Shown piece by piece: positions 47,630 through 56,579 of a stretch of DNA of 64,000 bases. Below the pieces are notes generated by a model. The model saw nothing but the letters and a program-made list of their open reading frames with translations, ran no database searches and was not told the origin of the DNA. Origin of the DNA: Zhaonella formicivorans (GTDB taxonomy: Bacteria; Bacillota; DUOV01; Zhaonellaceae). Location: assembly GCF_004353525.1 (NCBI RefSeq), contig NZ_CP085524.1, forward strand, positions 62,001 through 126,000. Direction: 5' to 3'. The translations under genes were made by a program, and so were the position numbers. Numbering within the stretch: the stretch's first letter is position 1; each line of letters starts with the position of its first letter.

Positions 47630-49180
47630 TTGGCAAATTCAAATCAGACAGAAATCCTGGTGGAAATGCGGGGCATAACTAAACAGTTTCCCGGTGTTCT
47701 GGCTAACGATAACGTTGACTTTGAGCTGCGCAGAGGGGAAATTCATACTCTTTTAGGAGAAAACGGTGCGGGTAAATCGACTCTGATGAATATCCTCTAT
47801 GGCATGTATGCTCCTGACAATGGAGAGATCTATATAAAGGGAAAAAAGGTTTATTTTAAGTCTCCTGCTGACGCTATAGCCCACCGGATTGGGATGATAC
47901 ACCAGCATTTCATGCTAATTCCGCCCCTAACAGTAGTAGAGAATGTGGCTCTCGGGCTTAGGGATCAAAACCCTTTCCGATTAGATCTAAAAAAGGTTGA
48001 AAAGGAAATTATGGAGTTGTCCGAGAAATTTGGCTTGGATATTGATCCTTGGGCTAAAATTTGGCAGCTTTCGGTAGGGGCGCAGCAGCGGGTAGAAATT
48101 TTAAAGGCCCTTTACCGGGGGGCAGACGTTTTGATTATGGATGAGCCTACAGCTGTTTTAACTCCGCAGGAAGTGGAAGAGCTGTTTGTTGTTTTGCAAG
48201 ATTTAGCCGGCCAGGGCAATGGCATAATATTCATCTCTCACAAACTATGGGAAGTTATGCGAATTTCCAATCGGGTTACAATCCTGAGAGACGGCAGAAA
48301 AATCGACACAGTTAATACCACGGATATAACCAAAAATCAGTTGGCCGCCATGATGGTAGGCAGGGAAGTAATACTGCAGTATGAACATCCGGAGGTTGAA
48401 TTGGGTCCGGTTGTTTTAGAGTTACAGGATGTTTGCGCCAGCGGTGATAAAGGTCTCCCAGCTCTTACTAATGTCAGCTTTAAAGTTCATGGCGGTGAAA
48501 TAGTAGGAATTGCGGGAGTAGATGGCAACGGGCAAAAAGAGCTGGCAGAGGTAATTCACGGCTTGCGTAAAGTTACCGGTGGTAGGATCCTTTTAGACGG
48601 GAAAGATGTTACCAACAAGCCACCTAAAGAAATTCTTGATTCGGGTTTGGGGCATATCCCGGAGGACCGCCATAAAACAGGTTTAGTACTGGATTTCAGC
48701 ATTGCAGAGAATATGGTATTGGAGACATTTGATGAGGAGCCTTTCACCAGCCGAGGTTGGTATCAGCCCAATGCGGTCAAGGACTTTGCCTGGAAGAAAG
48801 TGGAGGAGTTTGATGTGCGCTGTCCCGGCGTTGACACTTTAGCCCGCTCTCTTTCTGGCGGAAACCAGCAGAAAATTGTTTTAGCCCGGGAAATTAGCCG
48901 CAGCCCAAAGCTTTTGGTTGCGGCCCAGCCTAGCCGCGGTTTGGATGTCGGGGCTACTGAATTTGTACAGCGCCGTCTAATAGAAGAACGTACAAAAGGC
49001 AGAGCGGTGCTCTTGATTTCCACTGACCTGGATGAGGTGTTGGCTGTTTCTGACCGCGTGCTGGTTATTTACGAAGGTCAAATTATGGGTCAAATTATTC
49101 CCGGCCAAGCAACTTTTGAAGAGATCGGACTGTTGATGGCAGGTACCCGCCAGGACAGCGGTGAAGGGAGTGACAAATAA
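47630..49180 (+). CDS. ABC transporter ATP-binding protein, two ATPase domains, set 2
   Basis: 516 residues, paralogue of 39614. Walker A GENGAGKST, signature LSVGAQQRVEI and Walker B VLIMDEPTAV in domain 1; GVDGNGQKE, LSGGNQQKIVLAREI and QPSRGLD in domain 2. The start is TTG 47630 after GAGAGG. Its TAA overlaps the ATG of the next permease. Confidence 0.92.
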   Translation: MANSNQTEILVEMRGITKQFPGVLANDNVDFELRRGEIHTLLGENGAGKSTLMNILYGMYAPDNGEIYIKGKKVYFKSPADAIAHRIGMIHQHFMLIPPLTVVENVALGLRDQNPFRLDLKKVEKEIMELSEKFGLDIDPWAKIWQLSVGAQQRVEILKALYRGADVLIMDEPTAVLTPQEVEELFVVLQDLAGQGNGIIFISHKLWEVMRISNRVTILRDGRKIDTVNTTDITKNQLAAMMVGREVILQYEHPEVELGPVVLELQDVCASGDKGLPALTNVSFKVHGGEIVGIAGVDGNGQKELAEVIHGLRKVTGGRILLDGKDVTNKPPKEILDSGLGHIPEDRHKTGLVLDFSIAENMVLETFDEEPFTSRGWYQPNAVKDFAWKKVEEFDVRCPGVDTLARSLSGGNQQKIVLAREISRSPKLLVAAQPSRGLDVGATEFVQRRLIEERTKGRAVLLISTDLDEVLAVSDRVLVIYEGQIMGQIIPGQATFEEIGLLMAGTRQDSGEGSDK

Positions 49181-50295
49181 TGAAGGAAGAAATCAATATT
49201 TCCCGTTTGAACATCAAGAAAAGACAAAAAGAAAATAAATCAGTTTTTGGCATCTTTGCTCCCTTTATTGCTGTGGTGTTAGCTTTGCTTGTAGGTGCGT
49301 TAATTATTGCGATGGCAGGGGCTAGCCCTCTTTATGCTTACCAATGGTTACTTTATGGAGCTTTCGGCAGCTTAAACAGCTTTTCGGAGACTTTAATCAA
49401 AACTACTCCCCTGTTGATATCGGGACTGGGCTTGGCAATTGCTTTTAGAAGCAACATGATCTCCATTGGTGCCGAGGGGCAGATCATTATGGGAGGCCTG
49501 TTTGCCACCTTGGCAGGGTTATATATCACAGGTTTGCCGGCTGTAGTTATGATTCCTCTTTTGATCATTGCCGGTTTTATCGGTGGAGCAATTTGGGGCG
49601 CTATTCCAGGTTTGCTGAAGGCCAAGCTGGGAGTATCTGAAATAATCAATACCATTATGCTCAACTACATTGCCCTGTACTTTGTTAACTACTTGCTGGA
49701 TATTCCCTTGCGGGAACCTCCCGGTTACTTTCCGCAGAGCGCGCAAATTGTTAAGGAAGCGTGGCTGCCGGTTATACTTCCCGGTACCAGGCTGCACGCC
49801 GGCTTCCTGCTTGGTTTGCTTTTGGTAGTGGCATACTATTTCCTGATGTTTAGATTGCCTTTAGGCTACAAGATCAGGGCAGTGGGCCTTAACCCTCATG
49901 CCGCCAGGTATGGTGGAATCAACGTAGAGCGCAACATGGTTATTGCTATGGCATTATCAGGCGGGTTGGCTGGAATTGCCGGTATGAGCGAAATTGCCGG
50001 CGTACAGCATCGACTTTTAGGTGCTTTTTCCTCGGGTTACGGGTTTGATGCTATTGCAGTGGCCTTGTTAGGAAAGCTCCATCCGTTAGGGGTGCTTGCT
50101 TCGGCGCTGTTTTTCGGAGCGCTAAGGGTTGGGGCTAACAGCATGCAGCGGGCTGCACAGGTTCCTGCCTCTGTGGTTTATGTAATCCAGGGACTGGTAG
50201 TGATCTTTGTTTTAACTGATACTTTTTTACAAAAGCACATGGTTAGCTGGCGTAAATCCAGGCCGGCAAAAAAGACGTCAGGAGAGGAGGCTTAA
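49180..50295 (+). CDS. ABC transporter permease, nucleoside/purine type, set 2A
   Basis: 371 residues with about nine membrane segments; SETLIKTTPLLISGLGLAIA, ISIGAEGQIIMGGLFA and GFDAIAVALLGKLHPLG match the set 1A protein. A short basic N-terminus is cytoplasmic. Coupled to the ATPase by TAATG. Confidence 0.91.
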   Translation: MKEEINISRLNIKKRQKENKSVFGIFAPFIAVVLALLVGALIIAMAGASPLYAYQWLLYGAFGSLNSFSETLIKTTPLLISGLGLAIAFRSNMISIGAEGQIIMGGLFATLAGLYITGLPAVVMIPLLIIAGFIGGAIWGAIPGLLKAKLGVSEIINTIMLNYIALYFVNYLLDIPLREPPGYFPQSAQIVKEAWLPVILPGTRLHAGFLLGLLLVVAYYFLMFRLPLGYKIRAVGLNPHAARYGGINVERNMVIAMALSGGLAGIAGMSEIAGVQHRLLGAFSSGYGFDAIAVALLGKLHPLGVLASALFFGALRVGANSMQRAAQVPASVVYVIQGLVVIFVLTDTFLQKHMVSWRKSRPAKKTSGEEA

Positions 50296-50296
50296 C

Positions 50297-51247
50297 ATGG
50301 ATTGGTCAAAAGTTTTCAATGAAGTATTTATAATCGGCTTCTTAACTGCGTCAGTCAGAATGGCCGCTCCCCTTCTCCTGGCAAGCCTTGGTGCCATTTT
50401 TACCGCCAGGGTAGGCATTATCAACCTGGCTTTGGAGGGTATCATGCTGGTTGGGGCTTTTAGCGGCTTTTACGGAGCTTATTTGACCGGCAATCCTCTT
50501 GTTGGTGCTTTATTTGGCATGGCTGGTGGGGCCTTAACAGCTCTTATCTTAGGTTTTTTAGCAATTACTGTGGGTGCAAACCAGACAGTTGCAGGCACTG
50601 GGATTAATATTTTTGCCCTGGGAATTACCAGTTATTTGCTGAGCGTTGCTTTCGGAATCGGAAACAGGCCTTCTGCAGTGCCTTCTTTTAAGGAAATTCC
50701 GATACCGGTCCTGGCTGACATCCCGATAATCGGTCCGATGCTTTTTAACCATATAGGGCTTGTCTATCTGGCTTTCCTACTGGTACCGGTGGTTTGGTAT
50801 ATTCTTTTCCGCACTCCTTTTGGGTTGACTATGCGTTCTGTGGGGGAACACCCCAAAGCTGTTGATACTTTGGGCGGAAATGTAATTAGAACCAGATACA
50901 TTTGCGTAATCATTTCCGGTATTTTAGCCGGTTTGGGCGGTGCTGTCCTTTCTATAGGACAATTGTCCGTATTTATGGAAAATATCACGGCCGGCAGAGG
51001 TTATATAGCTTTAGCTGCTGTTACATTTGGCAAATGGAATCCTTTAGGAGTGCTTGGAGCCTCTATGCTTTTTGGGGCTGCAGACGGGCTGCAGCTCCGG
51101 CTGCAGGCCGTAGGGCTCAAGATTCCTTACCAGTTCCTCCTCATGCTCCCATATCTTTTGACCATGATTGCTTTGGCAGGGTTGGTAGGAAAAACCACGC
51201 CTCCTGCAGCTATGGGTAAACCTTACTCTAAACAAGATGCAAGATGA
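50297..51247 (+). CDS. ABC transporter permease, nucleoside/purine type, set 2B
   Basis: 316 residues, paralogue of 34916. SVRMAAPLLLASLGAIFTA, INLALEGIMLVGAFSG and GRGYIALAAVTFGKWNPLG are conserved. One base separates it from the previous stop; GGAGAGGAGG is inside the end of that gene. A bidirectional-looking terminator follows. Confidence 0.91.
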   Translation: MDWSKVFNEVFIIGFLTASVRMAAPLLLASLGAIFTARVGIINLALEGIMLVGAFSGFYGAYLTGNPLVGALFGMAGGALTALILGFLAITVGANQTVAGTGINIFALGITSYLLSVAFGIGNRPSAVPSFKEIPIPVLADIPIIGPMLFNHIGLVYLAFLLVPVVWYILFRTPFGLTMRSVGEHPKAVDTLGGNVIRTRYICVIISGILAGLGGAVLSIGQLSVFMENITAGRGYIALAAVTFGKWNPLGVLGASMLFGAADGLQLRLQAVGLKIPYQFLLMLPYLLTMIALAGLVGKTTPPAAMGKPYSKQDAR

Positions 51248-51336
51248 GGTTGCGTAAGTTTGTGTGCCTGTAAAATGCTTTAGTAGTAAGGCTGGAACGC
51301 ATTCAGGTTGAAAATTGAATCCGCATATTGTAAGCT

Positions 51337-51384
51337 AAAAGGAGTTTAGAGTAATTATTTTTGTCATTACTATAAACTCCTTTT
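51337..51384 (+). terminator. Long hairpin terminator after transporter set 2
   Basis: AAAAGGAGTTTA (51337-51348) and TAAACTCCTTTT (51373-51384) form a perfect 12-bp outer stem, extended inside by AGTAAT/ATTACT. Confidence 0.82.
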
Positions 51385-51443
51385 GATTCTACCAAATAAT
51401 TAGGTACAAAGGTACAAGCCGATTTTTTGCGGGGGTGGAGCTT

Positions 51444-52847
51444 ATGCTTGATTTGTTAATTAAAAATGCAACAGTAGTAACAATGAATAAGCGTCGGGAA
51501 ATACTGCGGGACGGGGCTGTTGCAGTTCAAGGAGACCGTATTGTTGAGACAGGTGCTGCTGCTGAGCTGGTGAAAAAATATCCTGATGTTAAGAAAACCA
51601 TTGATGCAGCAGGAAAGGCAGTTTTCCCAGGTCTGATTAACACCCATAATCATTTATTTCAGACATTGCTTAAGGGTTTGGGCGACGATAAAGTGCTTTC
51701 TGATTGGCTCGCCCAAATGACATTCCCCAGTGCGGTGCATTTGACTCCTGAAGATACTTACTATGGAGCTATGCTGGGCTGCATCGATGGCATCCGCAGC
51801 GGTACAACAACCATGCTTGATTATATGTACCCACATCCCCAGCCTGGCTTATCGGACGGTATCATCAAAGCTTTCCGTGAGCTTGGTATAAGAGGCGTTT
51901 TTGGCAGGGGCTATATGGATACAGGTGTGGAGTTCGGTGTCCAGCCGGGAATTATGCAGGACGTAGCCACTATAGAAAAAGATGCGCGGCGGCTGCTGGA
52001 GGAGTACCATCATGCGGATGATGGCCGCTTGCAAATCTGGCTGGCACCTGCCGCTGTCTGGTCTAATTCCAGGGAATCCTTGGAAATGACCGCCAGGCTG
52101 GCTAAAGAATACAACACCGGCATAACTATCCATATTTCCGAAACACCCTTTGACCGGGAAGCAGCCAGACAGCTACACGGCTACTGGGATATTGACGTTT
52201 TAGAAAAACTGGGGCTTATGGGTCCTAACCTGCTGATGGTGCATTGTGTCCATCTTACCCCCAAAGATATCAGAATGGCCAAATATTTTGACGCTAAGGT
52301 TTCCCATAACCCGGTAAGCAATATGTACTTGTCCTCCGGTGTACCTCCCATTCCCCGCTTAGTGGAAGCCGGCGTTACAGTCAGTGTGGCTACTGACGGG
52401 GCAGGCAGCAACAACTCGAATGATATGTTGGAAGTATTAAAGTTTACAGCCCTGCTGCAAAAAGTGCACCATACTGATCCAACAATCATCACTGCTGAGA
52501 AAGTTTTGGAAATGGCCACTATTGACGGGGCGAGGGCTTTGGGTATGGAGGACCGGATTGGATCATTAGAACCGGGTAAAAAAGCTGACCTGTTTATCTT
52601 TAACCCGGCGGCTGCTGCGAAAGCAGTGCCGATGCATCACCCGGTTTCAACCTTAGTCTATTCTTCAAGCCAAGCTAACGTGGAAACGGTTATTATAGAC
52701 GGCCGGATTGTCATGGAAAACGGAATATTAACAAGGGTAGATGAAAGGGAAATGCTGAAAAAAGGACAACAAGCCGCCGATGACTTGAGTCGCCGGGCCG
52801 GAACATACCACTTGAAAGACAGACCCTGGCGGTCGCTGGCTTATTAG
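51444..52847 (+). CDS. Amidohydrolase, guanine/8-oxoguanine/triazine deaminase-like, copy 2
   Basis: 467 residues, paralogue of 35899 sharing HLFQT-LLKGLGDDK-type surroundings. Metal ligands: H-x-H in NTHNHLFQTLLKG, His in ITIHISETP, His in MVHCVHLTPKD, Asp in VATDGAGSNNSNDM. Most likely a ring deaminase or hydrolase for a purine-derived substrate. ATG 51444 (MLDLLIKNATVVTMN) follows GGGGGTGGAG; the GTG at 51435 falls in that site. Confidence 0.86.
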   Translation: MLDLLIKNATVVTMNKRREILRDGAVAVQGDRIVETGAAAELVKKYPDVKKTIDAAGKAVFPGLINTHNHLFQTLLKGLGDDKVLSDWLAQMTFPSAVHLTPEDTYYGAMLGCIDGIRSGTTTMLDYMYPHPQPGLSDGIIKAFRELGIRGVFGRGYMDTGVEFGVQPGIMQDVATIEKDARRLLEEYHHADDGRLQIWLAPAAVWSNSRESLEMTARLAKEYNTGITIHISETPFDREAARQLHGYWDIDVLEKLGLMGPNLLMVHCVHLTPKDIRMAKYFDAKVSHNPVSNMYLSSGVPPIPRLVEAGVTVSVATDGAGSNNSNDMLEVLKFTALLQKVHHTDPTIITAEKVLEMATIDGARALGMEDRIGSLEPGKKADLFIFNPAAAAKAVPMHHPVSTLVYSSSQANVETVIIDGRIVMENGILTRVDEREMLKKGQQAADDLSRRAGTYHLKDRPWRSLAY

Positions 52848-52871
52848 GCCTGCGCCCGAATGGAGTCTCTG

Positions 52872-53027
52872 ATCGTTAGCCACCAGTCCCCAGCATCGGC
52901 TTGCAGCCGTATCCTTAGTACTTGGTCGTTAGTCCTTAGTTGCATGTTATTCTTATAAAGCATTTATGTTTAACACTAACGACTAATGACTAATGACTAA
53001 CGACGGTGCAGCTTGCTGGGGACTAAT
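52872..53027. repeat. Large imperfect inverted repeat with CTAACGA/TAATGAC words
   Basis: Outer arms AGTCCCCAGC (52885-52894) and GCTGGGGACT (53015-53024) match perfectly; inside, TCGTTAGTCCTTAGT opposes ACTAACGACTAATGACTAA. The structure fills the 291-base gap together with an extended -10 box nearer the next gene. Confidence 0.75.
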
Positions 53028-53087
53028 GTTTTTGGAATTATTTTCTTAGCTTAAGAAGGAAAAGTTTAATCTATATTGAATTATTAA

Positions 53088-53096
53088 TGATATAAT
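53088..53096 (+). promoter_or_regulatory. Extended -10 promoter element for the threonine-synthase-like gene
   Basis: TGATATAAT at 53088-53096, 43 bases before the start codon, in an AT-rich stretch without a clear -35 box. Confidence 0.5.
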
Positions 53097-53138
53097 TTAA
53101 TTATATAGAAATGCTGAAATAATAAAGGAGTGACATCA

Positions 53139-54392
53139 GTGAAGAATGTAAAGCACCTCCAGTGTATTAATTGCGGCAAAACTTACCCTGCCGAACCCGG
53201 TGTTTACACCTGCCCTGATTGTGGACCGGCTGACGGCATCTTAGATGTTATTTACGACTATGATTACATTGCCAAAAACTATTCGAAGGATTATTTTGCC
53301 AACAACAAAAATTATTCCATTTGGCGTTATGAGCCGTTCTTACCTGTCCAACCCGACGGACCCAAGCCCACACTGCGGGTAGGCTGGTCGCCGCTTTACC
53401 GCACTAAGGCATTAGCGGAAGCTATCGGTTTAGAAAATTTATATATGAAAGACGACGGGCAAAACCCCACCGCTTCTTTGAAAGACAGGGCTTCGGCCAT
53501 TGCGGTTGCCAAAGCGGCTGAGGAAAAGGCGCCTATTATCGCCTGCTCTTCTACCGGCAATGCTGCCTCTTCCCTGGCAGGCAATGCTGCTTCTATCGGC
53601 ATTAAGACCTGCATTTTCGTACCCGGTCGGGCACCTCAGGGAAAAGTGGCACAGCTCAGGATCTTCGGCGCCAATGTAATCAGTGTTCAGGGTTCTTACG
53701 AGGATGCTTTTAAGTTATCGGCAGCTGCCATTGAAAGGTATGGCTGGTACAACCGGAACGCAGCCATCAACCCATACCTGGTAGAAGGTAAGAAGACTGT
53801 TACCCTGGAGATCTGCGAACAGATGAATTGGCAGGTACCCGACTGGATTGTATTCTCCGTGGGCGACGGCTGCACCATTGCCGGCGCTTGGAAAGGCTAT
53901 GTCGACTTATACAAAGCAGGCTTTATAGATCGCTTGCCGAAAGTGGCAGGTGTTCAGGCCGAAGGATGTGCACCGCTTACCAAAGCGTTCCACAGCGGCA
54001 AGAAATTTGAGCCTACAGAGGAGAACACCATAGCTGACAGCATTGCAGTAGGTGTGCCCAGAAACGCTGAGAAGGCGCTGCGGGCTGTAAGGGAGTCTAA
54101 AGGCACTTTCATTAATGTTTCGGACGAGGAAATTTTGGCTGCAATGCGGCTTTTGGGCAATACCTCCGGCATTTTCGGTGAACCTGCCGGTGTTGCAGGT
54201 CTGGCAGGCTTGAAGAAACTGGTTGCTAACGGAACTATCGGCAAACATGAGACTGTAGTCTGCGCGGTCACCGGTAACGGCTTGAAAGACGTAAATAATG
54301 CCATTAAAGCTGCGGGAGAGCCAATTAAAGTCAAGCCCGATCTGGACGAATTGTTCTCCGTGCTCGAAGGCATCCCGGGGCTGGTATCTTAA
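53139..54392 (+). CDS. Threonine-synthase-family PLP enzyme
   Basis: 417 residues. A zinc ribbon at the N-terminus (LQCINCGKTYP, YTCPDCG) precedes a fold-type II PLP domain with the lysine in NPTASLKDRASAIAVAKAA and the phosphate loop FSVGDGCTIAG. By sequence this is the threonine synthase family, but no homoserine genes are nearby. In this context a beta- or gamma-elimination on an amino acid produced from purine, such as diaminopropionate, is possible. GTG 53139 follows AAAGGAG with 8 bases; GTG 53130 overlaps that site. Confidence 0.8.
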   Translation: MKNVKHLQCINCGKTYPAEPGVYTCPDCGPADGILDVIYDYDYIAKNYSKDYFANNKNYSIWRYEPFLPVQPDGPKPTLRVGWSPLYRTKALAEAIGLENLYMKDDGQNPTASLKDRASAIAVAKAAEEKAPIIACSSTGNAASSLAGNAASIGIKTCIFVPGRAPQGKVAQLRIFGANVISVQGSYEDAFKLSAAAIERYGWYNRNAAINPYLVEGKKTVTLEICEQMNWQVPDWIVFSVGDGCTIAGAWKGYVDLYKAGFIDRLPKVAGVQAEGCAPLTKAFHSGKKFEPTEENTIADSIAVGVPRNAEKALRAVRESKGTFINVSDEEILAAMRLLGNTSGIFGEPAGVAGLAGLKKLVANGTIGKHETVVCAVTGNGLKDVNNAIKAAGEPIKVKPDLDELFSVLEGIPGLVS

Positions 54393-54396
54393 TTTA

Positions 54397-54450
54397 GCTA
54401 TCAGCCCTCAGCATTCAGCTTTCAGCTATCAGCTGTCAGCCATCAGCTTT
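54397..54450 (-). repeat. AGCTGAxG-type array, reverse orientation
   Basis: About six copies (GCTATCAGCCCTCAGC, then TTCAGCTATCAGCTGTCAGC) directly after the threonine-synthase-like gene. The opposing forward array lies at 54805-54840, so the 315-bp element is framed by an inverted pair. Confidence 0.78.
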
Positions 54451-54770
54451 TAGCTATCTCGAAAATGTAACCCTTGTGTCCGCTGCTCCGGGATGCCTTC
54501 GCCAAGAGCGCTTGCTGCTTAAGCGTTTGACTTTCAGCGGCACGCGGCCCTCGCTTTGTCCGTGCCGCTCCAGCGCTCTCGCTGCGTCCATGCTGCTCGG
54601 CCGAACAGAGGTCAGGGGACACACCCCAATGCAAGATTTATATGTGTTCGGGGAATGTCCCCAATTAATACTCTTCGCAGAGCGCTCTATGGCTTGTCAT
54701 ATGTCGCAGCTACACACAATGGGTTATAATTTTTCATACTTATGATGGCACTGCGAGAGCAGCATGGGTT
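54451..54770 (+). repeat. 315-bp repeat element, copy B
   Basis: Inverted relative to copy A (12054-12366). Shared parts: AGCTATCTCGAAAATG, GGTCAGGGGACACACCCC, the hairpin GGGGAATGTCCCC at 54652-54664, CAGAGCGCTCTA and CACACAATGGGTTATAA. The GC-rich middle differs by insertions and substitutions. No credible gene inside. Confidence 0.82.
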
Positions 54771-54876
54771 CCTATTCACTGTTTTCGGAACTGTTTGCCG
54801 CAATGTTAGGCTGAAAGCTGGTGGCTGCGGGCTGAAGGCTAAAATTCATATAACATGCATGTACGGGGGGAAGGAA

Positions 54877-56238
54877 ATGGCCCTGATTATTAAAAACGGC
54901 TCGGTAGTAACGGAACAAGGTGTGGTCAACAAGGACCTAAAGGTGGAAAATGAAAAGATCGCTGTCATTGCAGACAACATTGAGGCAAGCGTTTCTGATG
55001 AGGTGATCGATGCCAGGGGCAAATTGGTCTTGCCTGGGGTAATCGATGCTCACGTTCACTTTAATATGCCTGCGGGAAATACGGTGACAGCCGATAATTT
55101 TGAGAGCGGAACCACCTCTGCCGCTTGCGGAGGGGTTACTACCTTTATTGATTATGCTGAACTGGTAGAAGGAAAAACACTGCTTGAGTCTCTGAAAATT
55201 CGTGAAGCGCAAGCAATTGGGCATAGCTTCATAGATTATAACTTACATTTAGAAATACCCGGTCAATGCGATTTTTCTCTGCTCGACGAGTTAGAGGAAA
55301 TTAAAGCATATGGTGTTAAAAGTTTAAAAGTTTACACTACTTATGCCATGCAGCTTCCCGATGCCAAGATTAAAGAACTGTTGAAGAAAGCCGGAAAGCT
55401 GGGCATGCTGGTTACGATTCATGCTGAAGATAATGATATTGTGCTTGCCATGAAAGAAGAGTTTCTGGCCAAGGGAAAAACCTCCCCTGCTTATCATGCT
55501 GCCAGCAGGCCCCATATTGTTGAAACTAATTGCATTGAGAAAATGATCGCATATGCCAGAGAGGCTGAAGCACCGGTGTATTTTGTTCATGTTTCAACCG
55601 GGGAAGGAGCCCGGAAAATTAAGAAGGCGCAGGAAGAAGGACAAGTTGTCTACGGCGAAACCTGCCCCCATTATCTGGTTTTAACCGATGAGTGCTATGA
55701 AAGGCCTCAAGCTCAAAAGTATATTATGACACCTCCTTTACGTAAAAAAGAAGACCAGGACTTATTGTGGGAGGGCCTGGCTAATGGTACTTTCCAGTGT
55801 ATCACTACTGACCATTGTGCTTTTTCATTGGAACAGAAATTGGCATCGGATTCCTGTTTTAATTCTCTAGCCGGTATCCCTGGAACCGAGACGCTGCTTC
55901 CCTTGGTATACAGTGAAGGAGTGGCGAAAGGCAGGATTACATTAGAGCAAATGGTAAGCTTGTTAGCTACGAACCCTGCTAAAATTTTTGGCCTATACCC
56001 ACAAAAAGGTGTGATTGCAGAGGGAAGCGATGCTGATCTGACTTTACTGGATCCTGAAAAAGAGGTAACTTTGACAGGTGAAGCGTTACACTCGGCTTCC
56101 GGCTATACTCCCTTTGAAGGTATGCGGGTCAAGGGATATCCCATTTTAACCATCCTGCGGGGAAAGGTCTTGTATCAGGATGGAAAATTTGTGGCAGAAG
56201 CCCCCGAGGGAAGATTTGTAAAAGCTGTAAGCAAATAA
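54877..56238 (+). CDS. Dihydropyrimidinase/hydantoinase-family cyclic amidohydrolase
   Basis: 453 residues. The binuclear metal site is clear: D-x-H-x-H in VIDAHVHFNMPAG, the lysine to be carboxylated in VKSLKVYTTYA, His in VTIHAEDND and VYFVHVSTGEG, Asp in TTDHCAFS. The family opens cyclic imide or ureide rings; E. coli HyuA/YgeZ of the purine island belongs here. It is a candidate for opening the pyrimidine ring of xanthine or another ureide. ATG 54877 follows GGGGGGAAGGAA; the frame upstream to 54742 runs through repeat DNA and is rejected. Confidence 0.88.
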   Translation: MALIIKNGSVVTEQGVVNKDLKVENEKIAVIADNIEASVSDEVIDARGKLVLPGVIDAHVHFNMPAGNTVTADNFESGTTSAACGGVTTFIDYAELVEGKTLLESLKIREAQAIGHSFIDYNLHLEIPGQCDFSLLDELEEIKAYGVKSLKVYTTYAMQLPDAKIKELLKKAGKLGMLVTIHAEDNDIVLAMKEEFLAKGKTSPAYHAASRPHIVETNCIEKMIAYAREAEAPVYFVHVSTGEGARKIKKAQEEGQVVYGETCPHYLVLTDECYERPQAQKYIMTPPLRKKEDQDLLWEGLANGTFQCITTDHCAFSLEQKLASDSCFNSLAGIPGTETLLPLVYSEGVAKGRITLEQMVSLLATNPAKIFGLYPQKGVIAEGSDADLTLLDPEKEVTLTGEALHSASGYTPFEGMRVKGYPILTILRGKVLYQDGKFVAEAPEGRFVKAVSK

Positions 56239-56329
56239 GTTATAAATTTTTTATTAAAAGCACTCCCCAAAACTTTGATTATAGTGTATAATATTACTGC
56301 AGATAAAATTTCTGAATTTCTCTTATCTT

Positions 56330-56456
56330 ATTAACCGCCATAACCTAATTTCACACATATCAATAACCGGCGGCTTTGGTACCGGGAACTGAAGTCCGTA
56401 CGGTTGCCCTGAAACGAGGGAAAGCGCTTATCCGGCAGGATTGGCGCTTTTTTTAT
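56330..56456 (+). promoter_or_regulatory. Structured leader RNA with terminator upstream of carbamate kinase (candidate riboswitch, unknown class)
   Basis: Core GGTACCGGGAACTGAAGTCC then GTACGG (56378-56403) matches the core at 29923-29944. CCGCC (56335-56339) can pair with GGCGG (56369-56373), CCCT with AGGG (56407-56420). A terminator follows: AGCGCTTATCC (56423-56433), loop GGCA, GGATTGGCGCT (56438-56448), then seven Ts. Only the core, the AAAGCGC start of the terminator and TTGGCGC are shared, while the linkers vary, as in a folded regulatory RNA. The other 120 bases before the gene show nothing further. Confidence 0.58.
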
Positions 56457-56579
56457 TACGGGCAGAAGGGTATATTCTTCCTCGGTTTGCTGCTTTTTCT
56501 TACGAGTAACTAAAAAGCTTCCTTAGCGGAGCATTGTTAAATGCTTTCTTATCAGTATATGTGAGGAGGATTAGAAGTA

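Noticed and set aside
54742-54876. 45-codon N-terminal extension of the cyclic amidohydrolase
   Set aside because: It is translated from repeat DNA, and the ATG at 54877 with a strong ribosome binding site gives the usual family start.
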